From NCBI RefSeq assembly GCF_003086295.3, contig NC_092047.1, forward strand, positions 116,371,323 to 116,435,322: DNA of 64,000 bases, read 5' to 3'. Positions 32,751 to 43,457 of the stretch are shown here, one piece after another. The notes under the pieces are model-generated. The model was not told the origin of the DNA and searched no databases. It saw only the letters and a program-made list of their open reading frames with translations. Positions within the stretch are counted from its first letter, which is position 1; each line of letters starts with the position of its first letter. A program made the position numbers and the translations under genes. This DNA is from Arachis hypogaea (lineage: Eukaryota; Streptophyta; Magnoliopsida; Fabales; Fabaceae).

Positions 32751-34645
32751 GGCTGAGTTGGGGGCATGTTAAGGCCCGCCTCCCCAGCCATTAAAATCTT
32801 CCCTATTTCCTCTTCGATCTGCATCACTTGCCCTTCCTGTTCCTCATATATTGCCTCTTTTCTGCACTTTTTCCTTCCTCGCAAGTGTAGACCAGCACTT
32901 TCTGCGTCCTCTTCTTCATTCTCAGCACCTTCAATCATCATTGGTATTTCATCATCCCTTCTTCTTTTTAATTTCAGACTCTTGTTAATGTGGCTAGCCA
33001 ACTCTGTCTCCCAAGTTTCTGCTATAGATTCCGTTTGTTTTGCTACTTCATCTTTCTCATCCTCTTCATTTGCTAATTCCACGATGTATAGGTCTCCATC
33101 ATCTGAGCTGTAAATTTGTTGTCCTGCCTGTAGATAATTACTAACTGTCTTTGCTTGTTCCCTATAATTCCACCATAAATGTCTTTGGTCAAGGTCATTC
33201 TCCCCCTGCACTCTTTTTCCTAATTCATTCTTTTCTTTCTTATCCTGTTTGTCTCCTTCCATGGCCCTCTTAAAAAATTCCACCTCTTTTCTTCTTATCC
33301 CTATCATTGTTGATATATTTTGTTCCCCTTTAGTTAGCCCAATTTCTGTTATGAAGTTAATGCCAATGGGCTTGGATGTACTGCTGGCCCAATATTTTCT
33401 TTCCTCTGGACTATTACTAGGCTTCTTTGATTCACTTGCTTCCCTTTCAGCATTCTCCATTTCTTTTATCTCTCTAACTTTATTTTGCTTGTGGGTTACT
33501 TGCATGGGCTCAACTCCTTTCTCTTTTAGTTTCAAATTATGGAAATGACCTTTTAAAGCTGACCCAGTCCCCTTCTCATAAATTACTTTCTCACCCTCCC
33601 CCTCTTCTAATGTTATTCCAACAATTCTTTTATCTTTTTTTGTTTCTTTCCCAACGTTCTGACCAGCACTATTTCCAAGATATTGTGTATCTTTTTTCCG
33701 GTTCATTTCTTCTATCTCCATCTGTTGTTGGAACCTTCTAGTTACCTGTAGGTCTGCTCCTGTGCCACCAGCTTCTACAGTATTTGCCTGCTCTTGGATA
33801 GGACTGCCTTCTCTTCCTCCTTCCGAATCCCACTCTCTATTCTGTGTGTTTTTTCCACGCGCCACCCATAAATTTGACTCTGAAATTTTAGTTCCGTTGC
33901 CGTCTTGCCTGATTCCAGCTTTTTCAGCCAATGAAGAAATCGACCGGAGTCCCAGAGCTGAAAGATCTGGCCCATATCTTGGTAAGTTTGAGTTATCAAT
34001 AGCCATTGCCTTCTCCTCTTTGCAGCTTCTCTTATCATGACCTATCCTTCCACAATTATAGCAATAATCATATAACCTTTCATATTTGAATGAAGCCCAA
34101 GAATAGCTGCCATCATTTCTCTTGTACCAAAATCCTGTTTTCAATTGCTCCAACGCATTCACTTCTACTCTAACTCTCAAAAAGTTTCTAAGCAAATTTC
34201 CGTCAACGTAAGGATCTTCTGCTTCTAATAGTTTTCCCAGAGAAGTTCCTATCCTTTCAGCACTACTTTTATTCAACTTTTCCAAGGGCAAGGCATGAAC
34301 TTGGACCCAGAAAGCGATGGAGTTATAACTTACCTCTTCAAATGAAAGCTCTGGCCTCCACCATTGCAAGCTAAGCATATGTCCGTCCACCCTCCATGGC
34401 CCTTCTCCATGAATTCTTATGGCATCTTCTTCATGCTTGAAGTTGAACAAATATGTGTTTGTGCCCATGCTTGAGATAATCAAACCCTGAGGCTCTCCCC
34501 ACATTCTCTTGATTGATTTTTCCACAGTGACCCTGTTTACATTCTTCTCTGTCAAAATTCTTCCAACCAACTTCTTCCTGATCTGCTGTTCCTCGACAGC
34601 CTGGTCTCCATCAAGGTGAAGAACTTCTCCACCCAATGCTGCCAT
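32747..34645 (-). CDS. LINE-2 ORF1 (DUF4283 plus CCHC zinc knuckle), intact 632 aa
   Basis: The N-terminal ~165 residues are a DUF4283-type domain (IKRMWGEPQGLIISSMG, GPWRVDGHMLSLQWW, FWVQVHALPLEKL). A CCHC knuckle follows with C195, C198, H203 and C208 (CYNCGRIGHDKRSC). The remaining ~420 residues are charged, low-complexity and probably disordered. In plant L1-type elements such proteins bind the element RNA. The stop codon overlaps the ORF2 start as ATGA (32750-32747), so the two proteins probably come from one bicistronic RNA. The ATG at 34645 is the first in frame after about 190 bases of 5' UTR. Confidence 0.92.
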   Translation of the reverse strand: MAALGGEVLHLDGDQAVEEQQIRKKLVGRILTEKNVNRVTVEKSIKRMWGEPQGLIISSMGTNTYLFNFKHEEDAIRIHGEGPWRVDGHMLSLQWWRPELSFEEVSYNSIAFWVQVHALPLEKLNKSSAERIGTSLGKLLEAEDPYVDGNLLRNFLRVRVEVNALEQLKTGFWYKRNDGSYSWASFKYERLYDYCYNCGRIGHDKRSCKEEKAMAIDNSNLPRYGPDLSALGLRSISSLAEKAGIRQDGNGTKISESNLWVARGKNTQNREWDSEGGREGSPIQEQANTVEAGGTGADLQVTRRFQQQMEIEEMNRKKDTQYLGNSAGQNVGKETKKDKRIVGITLEEGEGEKVIYEKGTGSALKGHFHNLKLKEKGVEPMQVTHKQNKVREIKEMENAEREASESKKPSNSPEERKYWASSTSKPIGINFITEIGLTKGEQNISTMIGIRRKEVEFFKRAMEGDKQDKKEKNELGKRVQGENDLDQRHLWWNYREQAKTVSNYLQAGQQIYSSDDGDLYIVELANEEDEKDEVAKQTESIAETWETELASHINKSLKLKRRRDDEIPMMIEGAENEEEDAESAGLHLRGRKKCRKEAIYEEQEGQVMQIEEEIGKILMAGEAGLNMPPTQP

Positions 34646-34868
34646 GAGTTTAAAATGTTAACTAGCTAAACTGAAAAACTAGACTCAGAAATTTGTGATT
34701 GTTTTGGTTGCTGATGTTATGATTTTCTCCTTCTTCCTTTAACAGAGCTCCACTACCGAAGATAAACAAGCTTCCTGTCGAAGTAGTTGCTCTAGCTATC
34801 TAGAGAAATCAGCTCTCCTTCCGAGAGAAAAAGCTATCACCGAATTAGTACTTTACACTTTTTGTTTG

Positions 34869-35142
34869 TGACTCCTTTTGTTTCTTTTGGGGTGGTTGAA
34901 CCCCCCCGGGGCCCGCGATAAAAAAAAAGTGTTTTTATTTTAGATTTATTTTGCAAAATCATTTCCCTTTTCCTTGTGAAGTTACATCGAATTACAACTT
35001 TGCCACTGAGACCAAATGCCGTTGCTCACAGCTCACTTCGCAGTATTCACAAACTCACAATATTCCACTACTCTTCCAGACGCTCAATCTGAATCTCCAC
35101 TGCTGATGAGCAAAACTTGCATCTCTGAATTCCGAATAAGAA
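34869..35142 (+). other. LINE-1 tail and 5' flank of PPR gene 1
   Basis: Up to 34927 is the displaced LINE-1 3' tail ending in a short A-run. From about 34940 the sequence matches the upstream flanks of PPR genes 2 and 3 (TTTAGATTTATTTT, GTGAAGTTACATCGAATTAC), so it is probably the native promoter/5' UTR. A better TATA box than the AT-rich block near 34940 is not evident. Confidence 0.6.
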
Positions 35143-36933
35143 ATGGTAGTACTCACCCGTCTGAAATCCGCTTTACGTCTTCTTCCGCGTTCTTCCGTAG
35201 CCTACGCAACCTCTGCCTCTTCCACCTCCAACCTCTCACAGGTGAAGGGGAACCAAAGCGCCGTCGTTCATCTCCCGCAGCATTTGTACCGTCGGATCTT
35301 CCGTGTGAGAGATCAAACGCACCCGGTTGTTACGATTCTCGAGCAGTGGGTTCAGGATGGCCGAACTCTTAGCTACGATGAACTGCTATTCGTTATCAAG
35401 CAACTTAGGTCACGCAAAAGATATAAAAACGCCCTCGAGGTATCGTCATCATCATTAATAACTACTTAGTCGTTAATTAATTAATAAAAATATTATTTAT
35501 TCGAACTTTAGGTTGAATCATGATCTAGCTGCAAAATGCGATTCAGATGTTGAAGATAGTGAGATACTATGTTTTTCTGGGTTGAGTTTTGTGATATTTG
35601 TGAAAATGAACCGTGTTTGCAGGTATCATTTTGGATGTCTGAGAAAGGATACTCTGAACCTGGATCTGCAGATTTTAGTTTAAGACTGGACTTGATTGCA
35701 AAGGCTAAGGGAATAGAAGAAGCTGAATCCTATTTTGATAGCATTCCGAAATACTTAAGGGCTGCAGAATGTTACAGCTCTCTTCTTAATTGCTATGCTC
35801 AAGTTAGGGATGTGGATAAAGCTGAAAGGATCATGCTGCAGATGAAACATTTGGGTTTCGCAAGGTCTACTTTGGCAAGAAATTCTTTGCTTAACCTCTA
35901 CTATCAAACACAAGACTATGACAAAGTGGAAAATTTGTTGCTTGAAATGAAGGAAGAGGGTATTAAATTCGATAGATTTACATTTTCCACCTTGATTAAT
36001 ACATATGCGGCCAAATCTGATATAGAAGGAATCGACAAACTTCTTGCACAATTAGAAGATGATCCATCGTATTCCCAACATGCAGATTGGTGGAGTGTTT
36101 ATGCTGTGGCAGCCAATTGTTATGGCAAACTCGGGCTTCATGATAAAGCTTTTAACGCTTTAAAGAAATCAGAGGAGCGTCTGAGTTCTACATTATGGAA
36201 AGAGGCCTTTCCTTACCTTGTGACTCAATATGCAACAATAGGGAAGAAAGAAGAAGTGATGAGGTTGTGGAAGATTTATAAGATGGATGGGAAGTTACTC
36301 AAAAGAGACTATTATTCAACTGTAATAAGTTCATTTCTCAAGTTGGATGACATTGAACTTGCTAAGAGTATCTTTGAGGAGTGGGAATCTAGAAACCGGT
36401 ATTTCAGAAATTTCTTTATTCCGAACATGATGATAGCAGCTTACAGCAGAAAGGGCAATATGGAGGAAGCTGAAGCCATTGTTAATAGGACAATCATGAA
36501 GGGCGGAAAGCCAAATTTATGGACTTGGTCACGGCTCTTGCTCGGATATATTCCACAAAGAAATTTTCCGATGTCTGTTCGATGTATGAAAGAGGCAGTT
36601 TCTATCTATGAAGTGGGGTGTAAGTGGAAGCCACTACCGGAATCCTTAGCTGCCATTTTTCAGTACTTGAAATTTAACGGAGATATGGAGGAGGCAGAGG
36701 ATTTGATAAGGCTACTCAGCAGCAAGAATATTATCTCCCTTGATGTTCATAACAAGCTGACGAGTTGGATTAAGGATGTGGAATCAAATGTGCCTGCAAT
36801 TGATGTGCTGGGAAGCGATTCACATAAACAAACTGGTGAAATTTCAGAGCCAGAGGACGATTGGAACAACCTGACTTCTGCTTTAGCCATCAATAAAATG
36901 TTAAGGGATGACTGTCAATTAGGCAAATCATGA
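35143..36933 (+). CDS. Organellar P-class PPR protein, tandem copy 1
   Basis: Exons 35143-35439 and 35623-36933 with a GT-AG, phase-0 intron give about 535 aa. The N-terminus (MVVLTRLKSALRLLPRSS, rich in R and S, no acidic residues) fits a mitochondrial or plastid transit peptide. The body is a run of degenerate 35-residue helical repeats (AAECYSSLLNCYAQVRDVDKA, FDRFTFSTLINTYAAKSDIEG, FIPNMMIAAYSRKGNMEEAE). There is no E/DYW tail, so it is P-class and resembles At2g20710/At4g21705-type proteins. Such proteins bind specific organellar RNAs to stabilise, splice or translate them; the target is unknown. The C-terminus is 12 residues longer than in copies 2 and 3 because of a one-base difference near 36871. 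Confidence 0.92.
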
Positions 36934-38494
36934 ATTAGGGTTTACATTTGGTGTACACATCTTTTCGACAATGAAGTTTAGGACCAATTAATGTAGGTGA
37001 ATGGTTCACCAAAAAGGCTGATTCTGAGTTGGTATGTTTTATATATCACTCTGTTAAATTTTCTAAGATGCTTCGTTTCAAAATTGATAGAAGAAGTAAA
37101 AGGATGGGACATCAGTATTAAGTAATAACTTATGGTTGAGTAAATTTGGGTTTGAAATATTTGATGGTTGATTCATGGTAATAGTTTAGTCACCAAAATA
37201 GAAAACAATATGTTACCAAATAAAATTGTAATATTTTTAAGTAATTTTTTAAAAATATATTTTAAAAAATATAAATAATTTTATATTTAAATATTTTATG
37301 TAAAAAAATTTTTTAATTTAATAATTATGTTTAAATATAATAAAATAAAAAAATTTTATTTATTATGTTAAAAATATTTTTTAAAATAAAAAACTTTTAA
37401 AAAATGTAAGTTATATTTCAAAAAAAATATTTTTTTATTTTTTTAATATTTTTATTTTTATTATTAAAAATTTACTAAATACACCAATTTTTTTTAACAA
37501 TTTAATAACTTTCGAACAGCATATAATTAGTCTTGTTACATCACGGAATTTTTTAAATTAATTTTAATATAAAAGTTGGAATGGTGTAATACTTCTGTAT
37601 TAGTTTGAATCACTTGGCTTTTTTATATAAATAAATAACAAAAAGGTATTATTTTCCAAAATATGCATGAAGGAAAATACTTCTCAAGATGCGCAGAGCC
37701 ATTTCAGGTGTGGCGCATGACTCCAATTCAGGATTGATAGCCACGAATTGAAACTGGCAGTGGCAGGTTGAAAAGCTGCGACTCCAATTCGTTACTGGCG
37801 TGCACGAAATAGCTCAATTTACCACTGGCGCACACGAGTTAGGCCACATCAAGGGCAGCGGCAGCGAATTGGGCCACATCAGGAGCAGCAATTCAGCAAA
37901 TATAGAATTACACATAGCAGAAGCTACACCTATATATAAGCTTCTAAGTTCTAATAATAATGCAGCTTACCAATACCAATCAAACATAAACATAACACCA
38001 TTGATAACATACTATTTTGAATAACATATATATCTCGTTTATACGTAAAATATACACGTTTTGTATTTACCTGTTTATACTGAAAACGAGATACATGCAC
38101 AATTATCTCATTTACAGTGTAAATGAAATAAGAGAAATATTTATTTCGGTAAATATTTTTTAAATTATTTATTTCAATAATTATTATAATTAATTTATTT
38201 ATTAAAAATTTAAAATAAAAAATCCTATTAAAGAGTGTTTTTAACTTTTATTTTAGATTTATTTTCCAAAATCATTCACCTTTTCCTTGTGAAGTTACAT
38301 CGAATTACAACTTTGCCACTGTGACCAAATGCTGTTGCTCACAGCTCATCGCACTTCGCACTTCGCACTTCGCAGTATTCAGTATTCAGTATTCAGTATT
38401 CACAATATTCCGCTACTCTTCCAAACGCTCACTCTGCAACTCCATTGATGAACAACAAAACTTGCATCTTGCATCTCTGAATTCCGAATAAGAA
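36934..38494 (+). other. Intergenic region between PPR copies 1 and 2
   Basis: 36934-37215 is shared with the 3' flank of copy 3 (51255-51550). 37220-37500 is AT-rich with poly-A and poly-T blocks. 37640-37990 has CGAATT/GCGCA-rich unique sequence. 38035-38215 carries CTCGTTTA/TAAATGAGAT inverted motifs like those of the MULE stump at 1430-1630. From 38235 the sequence matches other PPR upstream flanks. A short run of CTTCGCA and AGTATTC repeats lies at 38348-38402. No further gene is seen. Confidence 0.55.
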
Positions 38495-40241
38495 ATGGTA
38501 GTACTTACTCGTCTGAAATCCGCTTTACGTCTTCTTCCTCGTTCTTCCGTGACCTACGGAACCTCTGCCTCTTCCACCTCCAACCTCTCACCGGCGAAGA
38601 GGAATCAAATCGCCGCCGTTTACGTCCCGCAGGATTTGTATCGTCGGATCTTCACTGTGACCGATCCAACTCTCCCGGTTGTTACGATTCTCGAGCAGTG
38701 GGTTCAGGATGGCCGAACTCTTAGCTACGATAAACTGCTATTCCTTATCAAGCAACTTAGGTCACGCAAAAGATATAAAAACGCCCTCGAGGTATCGTCA
38801 TCATCATTAATTACTAATTAGTCGTTAATTAATTCATAAAAATATTATTTATTCGAACTTTAGGTTGAATCATGATCTAACTGCACAATGCGATTCAAAT
38901 GTTAAAGATACTATGTTTTTCTGTGTTGATTTTTGGGATCTCTGTGCAAATGAACCGTGTTTGCAGGTATCATTTTGGATGTCTGAGAAAGGATACTCTG
39001 AACCTAGTTCTGCTGATTTTAGTTTAAGACTGGACTTGATTGCAAAGGCTAAGGGAATAGAAGAAGCTGAATCCTATTTTGATAGCATTCCGAAATACTC
39101 AAGAGCTGCAGAATGTTACAGCTCTCTTCTTAATTGCTATGCTCAAGTTAGGGATGTGGATAAAGCTGAAAGGATCATGCTGCAGATGAAACATTTGGGT
39201 TTTGCAAGGTCTACTTTGGCAAGAAATTCTTTGCTTAACCTCTACTATCAAACACAAAACTATGACAAAGTGGAAAATTTGTTGCTTGAAATGAAAGAAG
39301 AGGATATTAAATTCGATAGATTTACATTAGCAACCTTGATTAATACATATGCGGCCAAATCTGATATAGAAGGAATCGACAAACTTCTTGCACAGTTAGA
39401 AGATGATCCATCATATTCCCGACATGTAGATTGGTGGAGTGTTTATGCTGTGGCAGCCAATTGGTATGGCAAACTCGGGCTTCATGATAAAGCTTTTAAC
39501 GCTTTAAAGAAATCAGAGAAGCGCCTGAGTTATACAATCTGGAATGAGGCCTTTCCTTACCTTATGACTCAATATGCAGCAATAGGGAAGAAAGAAGAAG
39601 TGATGAGGTTGTGGAATATTTACATGATGGATGGGAAATTACTCAAAAGAGACTATTATTCAGCTGTAATAAGTTCATTTCTCAAGTTGGATGACATTGA
39701 ACTTGCTGAGAGTATCTTTGAGGAGTGGGAATCTAGAAACCGGTATTTCATAAATTTCTTTATTCCAAACAAGATGATAGCAGCTTACAGCAGAAAGGGC
39801 AATATGGAGGAAGCTGAAGCCATTGTTAATAGGACAATCATGAAGGGAGGAAAGCCAAATTCATGGACTTGGTCATGGCTCTTGCTTGGATATATTCCAC
39901 AAAGAAATTTTCCGAGGGCTGTTCATTGTATGAAAGAGGCAGTTTCTATCTGTGAAGTGGGGTGTAAGTGGAGGCCATTACCAGAATCCTTAGCTGCCAT
40001 TTTTCAGTACTTGAAATTTAATGGAGATATGGAGGAGGCAGAGGATTTGATAAGGTTACTCAGTAGCAAGAATGTTATCTCCCTTGATGTTCATAACAAG
40101 CTGATGAGTTGGATTAAGGATGTGGAGTCAAATGTGCCTGCAATTGCTGTGCTGGGAGGCGATTCACATAAACAAACAGGTGAAATTTCAAAGCCAGAGG
40201 AAGATAGGAACAGCCCTGACTTCTGCCTTAGCCATCAATAA
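38495..40241 (+). CDS. Organellar P-class PPR protein, tandem copy 2
   Basis: Exons 38495-38791 and 38967-40241 encode about 523 aa. The gene structure is the same as in copy 1, with the same transit-peptide-like start (MVVLTRLKSALRLLPRSSVT) and an uninterrupted repeat region. Substitutions relative to copy 1 are scattered (for example NKMIAAYSRKG versus NMMIAAYSRKG). An extra C near 40214 changes the tail to PDFCLSHQ, as in copy 3. The 3' flank matches copy 1 only to about 40349, then changes abruptly. A functional gene is likely. RNA target and organelle are unknown. Confidence 0.92.
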
Positions 40242-43200
40242 AATGTTAAGGGGTGACTGTCAATTAGGCAAATCATGTATTAGGGTTTACATTTGGTGTA
40301 CACATCTTTTCAACAATGAAGTTTAGGACCAATTGGTGTAGGTGAATGGATTCCTTACTCCCACTTTTATGTGGGAGTATCATTAACCCACTTAAAAGTA
40401 TTTACAAATTGAATCCCGTTTTTTTATTTTTGAAAATATTCATAATTAAATATTGACCCTCAATTTATTTGTATTAGGCATTTCTTCTCCTTTTCCTTTT
40501 GATTCCAGATTCAAAGAAGGGATAGGAAAATCTAGCAGATTCTCTTTCCATCACCGTCGTCGTTCTTTCTTTCGCTACCTCCTCGGTTACTCATTCTCTC
40601 CTACACCGTGCTTGCTCTACTAGGGTTTTTGCCCCTCTTTCACTCACTGTTGCTTGCTCTATGTTCCTCTTCATCCGCGGTCTCGCTCTTTCTCTGATCC
40701 TCGCCACCGGAACACGGTTCCGCAGCCGCACCGCAACACTCGGGTCCACCACTTCACTGATTTTTGTCGCCCCTCTGTCCCTGTTCTTCACCAGCGACTC
40801 TGATCTTTGTCCTTCTTCCTTCACCTCTGCCTTTGCGACCTACTCCTTTAAGGTTCCATTTTATTTTTATTTGACTTATTTCTTTTTCTATGAAAATTTT
40901 AAGGAAAAAACATAAAATCACTCCGTTCTTAAATGTGCCATTTATCTTAAATGCATGAAATTTTCAATAAAATAAAACTTCAGTAGATAAATAAGTTACC
41001 CCTAGATTAGGAAGGTAGATGACTGTAAGACATTTACTTAGTTCTGTTGAATAGTTGGAGCTTAAGAAAATAAAACAACTACTTCATTTCAATGGCAGAT
41101 TAAGGGTGGACAAGAAAATGCATTGCCTTAACTGAGCATTGCAATTGGCAACAAACACAATGAATTTTTCTTCAAAAATTTCAACTGTTAGATAGAGATA
41201 CATTCTTTAACTTCAATGATGGTAGTAATCTTTAAATGTTTATCATTGATTTTATGCAACCTTGCCATGGGTTAGGATAATGCTTCTGGTTGTCTTTTAT
41301 TCTGGATGTGTGAAGACATTGGCCAATCTTTGTTCTTCATTCTTGGCTTTTTCCTGCAATGCTTTATAGATAGATAATGTTATGTTTATTTTTTTGTTGA
41401 GGTTTATTAATATTTATTAAAAATATTTGCTGCATACACATTTGGTTGATTTTATCGTTTTCAGGCAGATTAGAACTCCTTTCTCAAGACAAACTAATGC
41501 TTAGCCAGTGGCTATTAACTTATTATGACTAATGGCACAGTTTAGAAGATAATATTTCACCCTTTTTATGATTTGGATGCTTGTCTCAAAACGAATTCGA
41601 TGTTATTTATCACTTATTTCTATAAATGTTGATGTTATTGTTCTTCCAGGCTGCCAACCATCCTTAAGTTACTTTTATTTCAATATCAATAACTTCCATT
41701 CTCATAACTTGATGTTTTAATTTATGCATAATTATGCAGGTGGGAAGTTTTCAAACAACAAATGAAAGACATGCTTCATCACAGTGATCAAAAGGGCATC
41801 GAGTTGAAAAAGCCTGGTGCTTCTCTTTATACGTTTCCCATGCCAGATTGCATGTGTAAACAGGAAGAAGCAAGAAGTAGAAATTGTAGCTCTAGGAAAT
41901 GTACAATGTTTTGAGTATAAATATATGACATTTAGGAACACGATCAATACCTGTAATTTATTTTTGTATCATTCAGTTCAATTTTCTTTTTTCTTTTTAA
42001 ATATGGTAGAATTATTTTAAGTAAAGTATATAAAAAGGCCACGAATTAAGTGTTAATTGTTCTTTTCATTTAAGCTCAACAAATGGCACTTAAGTGTACA
42101 TTAAATAATTGAAAACCTACACAGACACGTTTCTGAATGCTGATTGCATCATGAATCATTCTTGGATCCCTGCTGACTGCTGAGTTTAGCATGGCAATTT
42201 AATCGTGTGAAGGCTATATTGAAGGCTTATAATTTTGGTTCTTGATTTAATTGATATTTGCATGAGTTGTCTAAATGACTACTTCCAATAATGGCATTCT
42301 GAGTCTTGATCTTATACATTGAATTGAATTTCGTGGTAAAAGTTTGTGGAGTGGCAGCATGATAATATTTTCAGGTTGCACTATATATTGTTACAGCTAC
42401 AATTACAACTATATAGTGCTCTGTTTCATTGCACCAATTCTAGGCTCTACTTATTTGTTTGGGCTAATTAGAAGCAACAAATTCCTGTTTTGTTTCCAAT
42501 TCCATTAACTACAAAACTCAAATTATTTGCATATATTTGTGTAGTTATGGTTTATTAATGTGCTTAGTAATGTGGCTAGTTATATTTTCTATTGATTTGG
42601 TTTGACTGTCTAATGATAGTAGTTTAATAGTATGAAATTGTACAAGTAAATGGTTTAGTGGTATACAATATAGGAGTAGGGTGGAAGCAGAGTATGACGA
42701 TATTTAAGAATGATGAATACTTTTTTTAGATATTTTTACTATTTTCTTTGAAAGTCAAATTACTAAGTTATTTTTCGTTAGTTTATACACTAACTTATCC
42801 TTTTTTTCTACATGTTACAATTCTAAATTATTAATTTCCTTTACTTTGTCAGTTAATATAAGTTATTAGTGACCTATACATTATCGTAACTAATTATTGC
42901 TAGATATGATAGATACAATATAACTTAATCAAAAGAATGAGCAGTAGCAAAGTTCAAACATATCCTGAATTTATAAAATATAATTTATCTATTTTAAGTT
43001 ATATAATACAATATAACTTAATACAAATAATCATATAAAGCTACAAAGTACAACATCAATCATAAAATAAAGTCTCACAATTATTACACCAGGATATTAC
43101 TCCAATTTTTGAGAACCAGTTGCACATTCCCCTTCTACTTCAATACTTAGAGCATTTCGACTACTTCCAATTTTAGGCAACCAACATAGTAAAAGTCATT

Positions 43201-43457
43201 CTATGCCGGTCAGCTTCAAGTTCATAAAGCAATTATGAATAAACTTATTTTTCAAGACCATTTTACTTGAAATACTCTAGAGCTTTATATTTAGAATACA
43301 ATTATCTGTTGTTAATAATAACTCTTGCTTTCATCTTGCACTTGTAAAGATGCAAAATTTCTTTCCTGCAAACAAAAGAACAAACAAAGGGGGTAAGATG
43401 AATGCCAATGCAGTGAAGTAATATTTAGCTCATTCACTAGCTAATAACAAAACTTAC
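40242..43457. other. Gene-poor stretch with a GC-richer island and exon-like pieces
   Basis: A hairpin-like ACTCCCACTTTTATGTGGGAGT sequence at 40358-40379 begins just where homology to the PPR flanks ends. 40490-40870 is CT/CG-rich, as in a 5' UTR or a pseudo-promoter. An open frame after a good acceptor (about 41741-41914, WEVFKQQMKDMLHHSDQKG) looks like an exon, but I do not recognise its family. The remainder resembles intron or intergenic DNA. Confidence 0.45.

Larger units (their letters stand above)
28253..34838 (-). mobile_element. LINE-2: nearly intact 6.6-kb L1-type LINE
   Basis: Minus-strand element with a poly-T run (the poly-A tail) at 28250-28268. ORF1 and ORF2 are in the usual order and the 5' UTR runs to 34838. 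The 16-bp target duplication ACCGAATTAGTACTTT is exact (28237-28252 and 34839-34854). The target lies in the right tip of the palindromic element at 27080. The full length, exact duplication and single lesion in ORF2 point to recent activity. Confidence 0.93.
27080..34859. mobile_element. Palindromic Mutator-type element, split by LINE-2
   Basis: Without LINE-2 the element is about 1.2 kb and almost fully self-complementary, with its centre near 27665. Identical 9-mers TTTTGTTTG flank it at 27071-27079 and 34860-34868. The left arm starts GAGTAAAGTGGCAACCCGGTC. The right tip, now displaced beyond LINE-2, ends ACTTTACACT. It inserted in the 3' tail of LINE-1 and carries no gene of its own. Confidence 0.8.
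23826..34927 (+). mobile_element. LINE-1: decayed plus-strand LINE, split by a nested element
   Basis: The reading body is 23826-27079 and the 3' tail with a short A-run is 34869-34927. Between them lies the palindromic element 27080-34859. Flanks AGTGGTTTTAT (23815-23825) and AGTGTTTTTAT (34928-34938) match at 10 of 11 positions. The 5' end is truncated: the endonuclease and ORF1 are absent. Confidence 0.7.

Noticed and set aside
36871..36933. PPR copy 1's longer C-terminus as the damaged form
   Set aside because: It cannot be decided whether copy 1 lost a base or copies 2 and 3 gained one. All three remain open through the repeat domain, so none is called a pseudogene.
40591..40915. ORFs in the CT/CG-rich block (84 aa plus, 77 aa minus)
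   Set aside because: Composition-driven frames on both strands with no domain. They look like a 5' UTR-type region.
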